In this document: positions 6,303 through 6,432 of the stretch, piece after piece
Layout of the letters: every line of letters starts with the position of its first letter
Position numbering within the stretch: position 1 is the first letter of the stretch
Origin: Hyphomicrobiales bacterium
GTDB lineage: Bacteria > Pseudomonadota > Alphaproteobacteria > Rhizobiales > Beijerinckiaceae
Length of the DNA stretch: 6,432 nucleotides
Direction of reading: 5' to 3'
Assembly (NCBI GenBank): GCA_028290085.1
Contig: JAQGKN010000210.1
Span: forward strand, 1-6,432
Translations under genes and position numbers: made by a program
The notes under the pieces: model-generated
The model's database searches: none
Seen by the model: the letters and a program-made list of their open reading frames with translations, nothing else
What the model was told of the DNA's origin: nothing

Positions 6303-6432
6303 TAACAGGCTGCTGAAAAAGGCCCGGATTTCATCGGCCGGTCATTCTTCGACGGAAATTTCTGAAGGGCATGGGGCTTTTTGTTCCCGCTCTTTTCAAG
6401 CCGGCGTTTGCCATCCTCATTCGCCCCCTATG
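6303..6432. mobile_element. putative end of an insertion sequence, cut by the window edge
   Basis: From about 6303-6306 rightwards the sequence begins CAGGCTGCTGAAAAAGG. From memory this resembles the terminal inverted repeats of several proteobacterial insertion sequences (IS1182- or IS5-like ends of the type 'cTGtTGAAAAA'). Composition changes from the AT-richer ORF to a more GC-rich stretch at the same point. The partner end and any transposase lie outside the window, so family and true boundary cannot be fixed. One minus-strand frame is open from the edge to a TGA at about 6333-6335 and could be a transposase C-terminus, but I recognise no motif in it. Confidence 0.4.

Noticed and set aside
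6371..6432. Plus-strand frame starting ATG at 6371 and open to the window edge (MGLFVPALFKPAFAILIRPL)
   Set aside because: Only 20 codons are visible, the purine-rich GAAGGG lies too close to the ATG, and no family is recognisable.
1..6432. tRNA, rRNA, CRISPR array or riboswitch
   Set aside because: No clover-leaf, rRNA-like or regularly spaced repeat sequence was found by eye on either strand; the only clear stems are the hairpins listed.

Overview
The window looks like a high-GC alphaproteobacterial chromosome, most likely of the order Hyphomicrobiales. The pointers are the strong G/C bias at third codon positions, tight operon packing with a TTG start, and the type of genes present. That placement is an inference from style and is not proved by a marker gene.

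Positions 1-259 hold no convincing gene and probably form the leader and promoter region of the operon that follows. Positions 260-4997 are one plus-strand cluster of four genes. The first encodes a secreted solute-binding protein of the NMT1/THI5/SsuA-like ABC-importer type. The next three encode a complete three-subunit molybdenum hydroxylase of the xanthine dehydrogenase / CO-dehydrogenase superfamily: the Mo-cofactor large subunit (1284-3647), the FAD subunit (3644-4519, TTG start) and the 2Fe-2S subunit (4512-4997). The three enzyme genes overlap one another and are almost certainly translated together. The large subunit lacks the cysteine active-site loop of true CO dehydrogenase, so this is a 'form II' hydroxylase of unknown substrate. 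The simplest reading is that the binding protein captures a small organic compound for import and the cytoplasmic enzyme hydroxylates it. No permease, ATPase, regulator or Mo-cofactor maturation gene is visible here.

Positions 5052-5630 (minus strand, convergent with the operon) encode a LOG / TIGR00730-type Rossmann-fold protein, probably a nucleoside 5'-monophosphate phosphoribohydrolase. Upstream of it lies a strong rho-independent terminator that acts on minus-strand transcription (5699-5727).

From about 5730 to the right edge the composition changes. Positions 5821-6300 are about 46% G+C by direct count, against 60-72% in two sampled lines of the operon. This segment holds one unrecognised minus-strand ORF (5766-6302) with hydrophobic stretches. 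Its apparent start sits against what looks like the end of an insertion sequence (about 6303 to the edge). The ORF is probably horizontally acquired and may be missing its original N-terminus.
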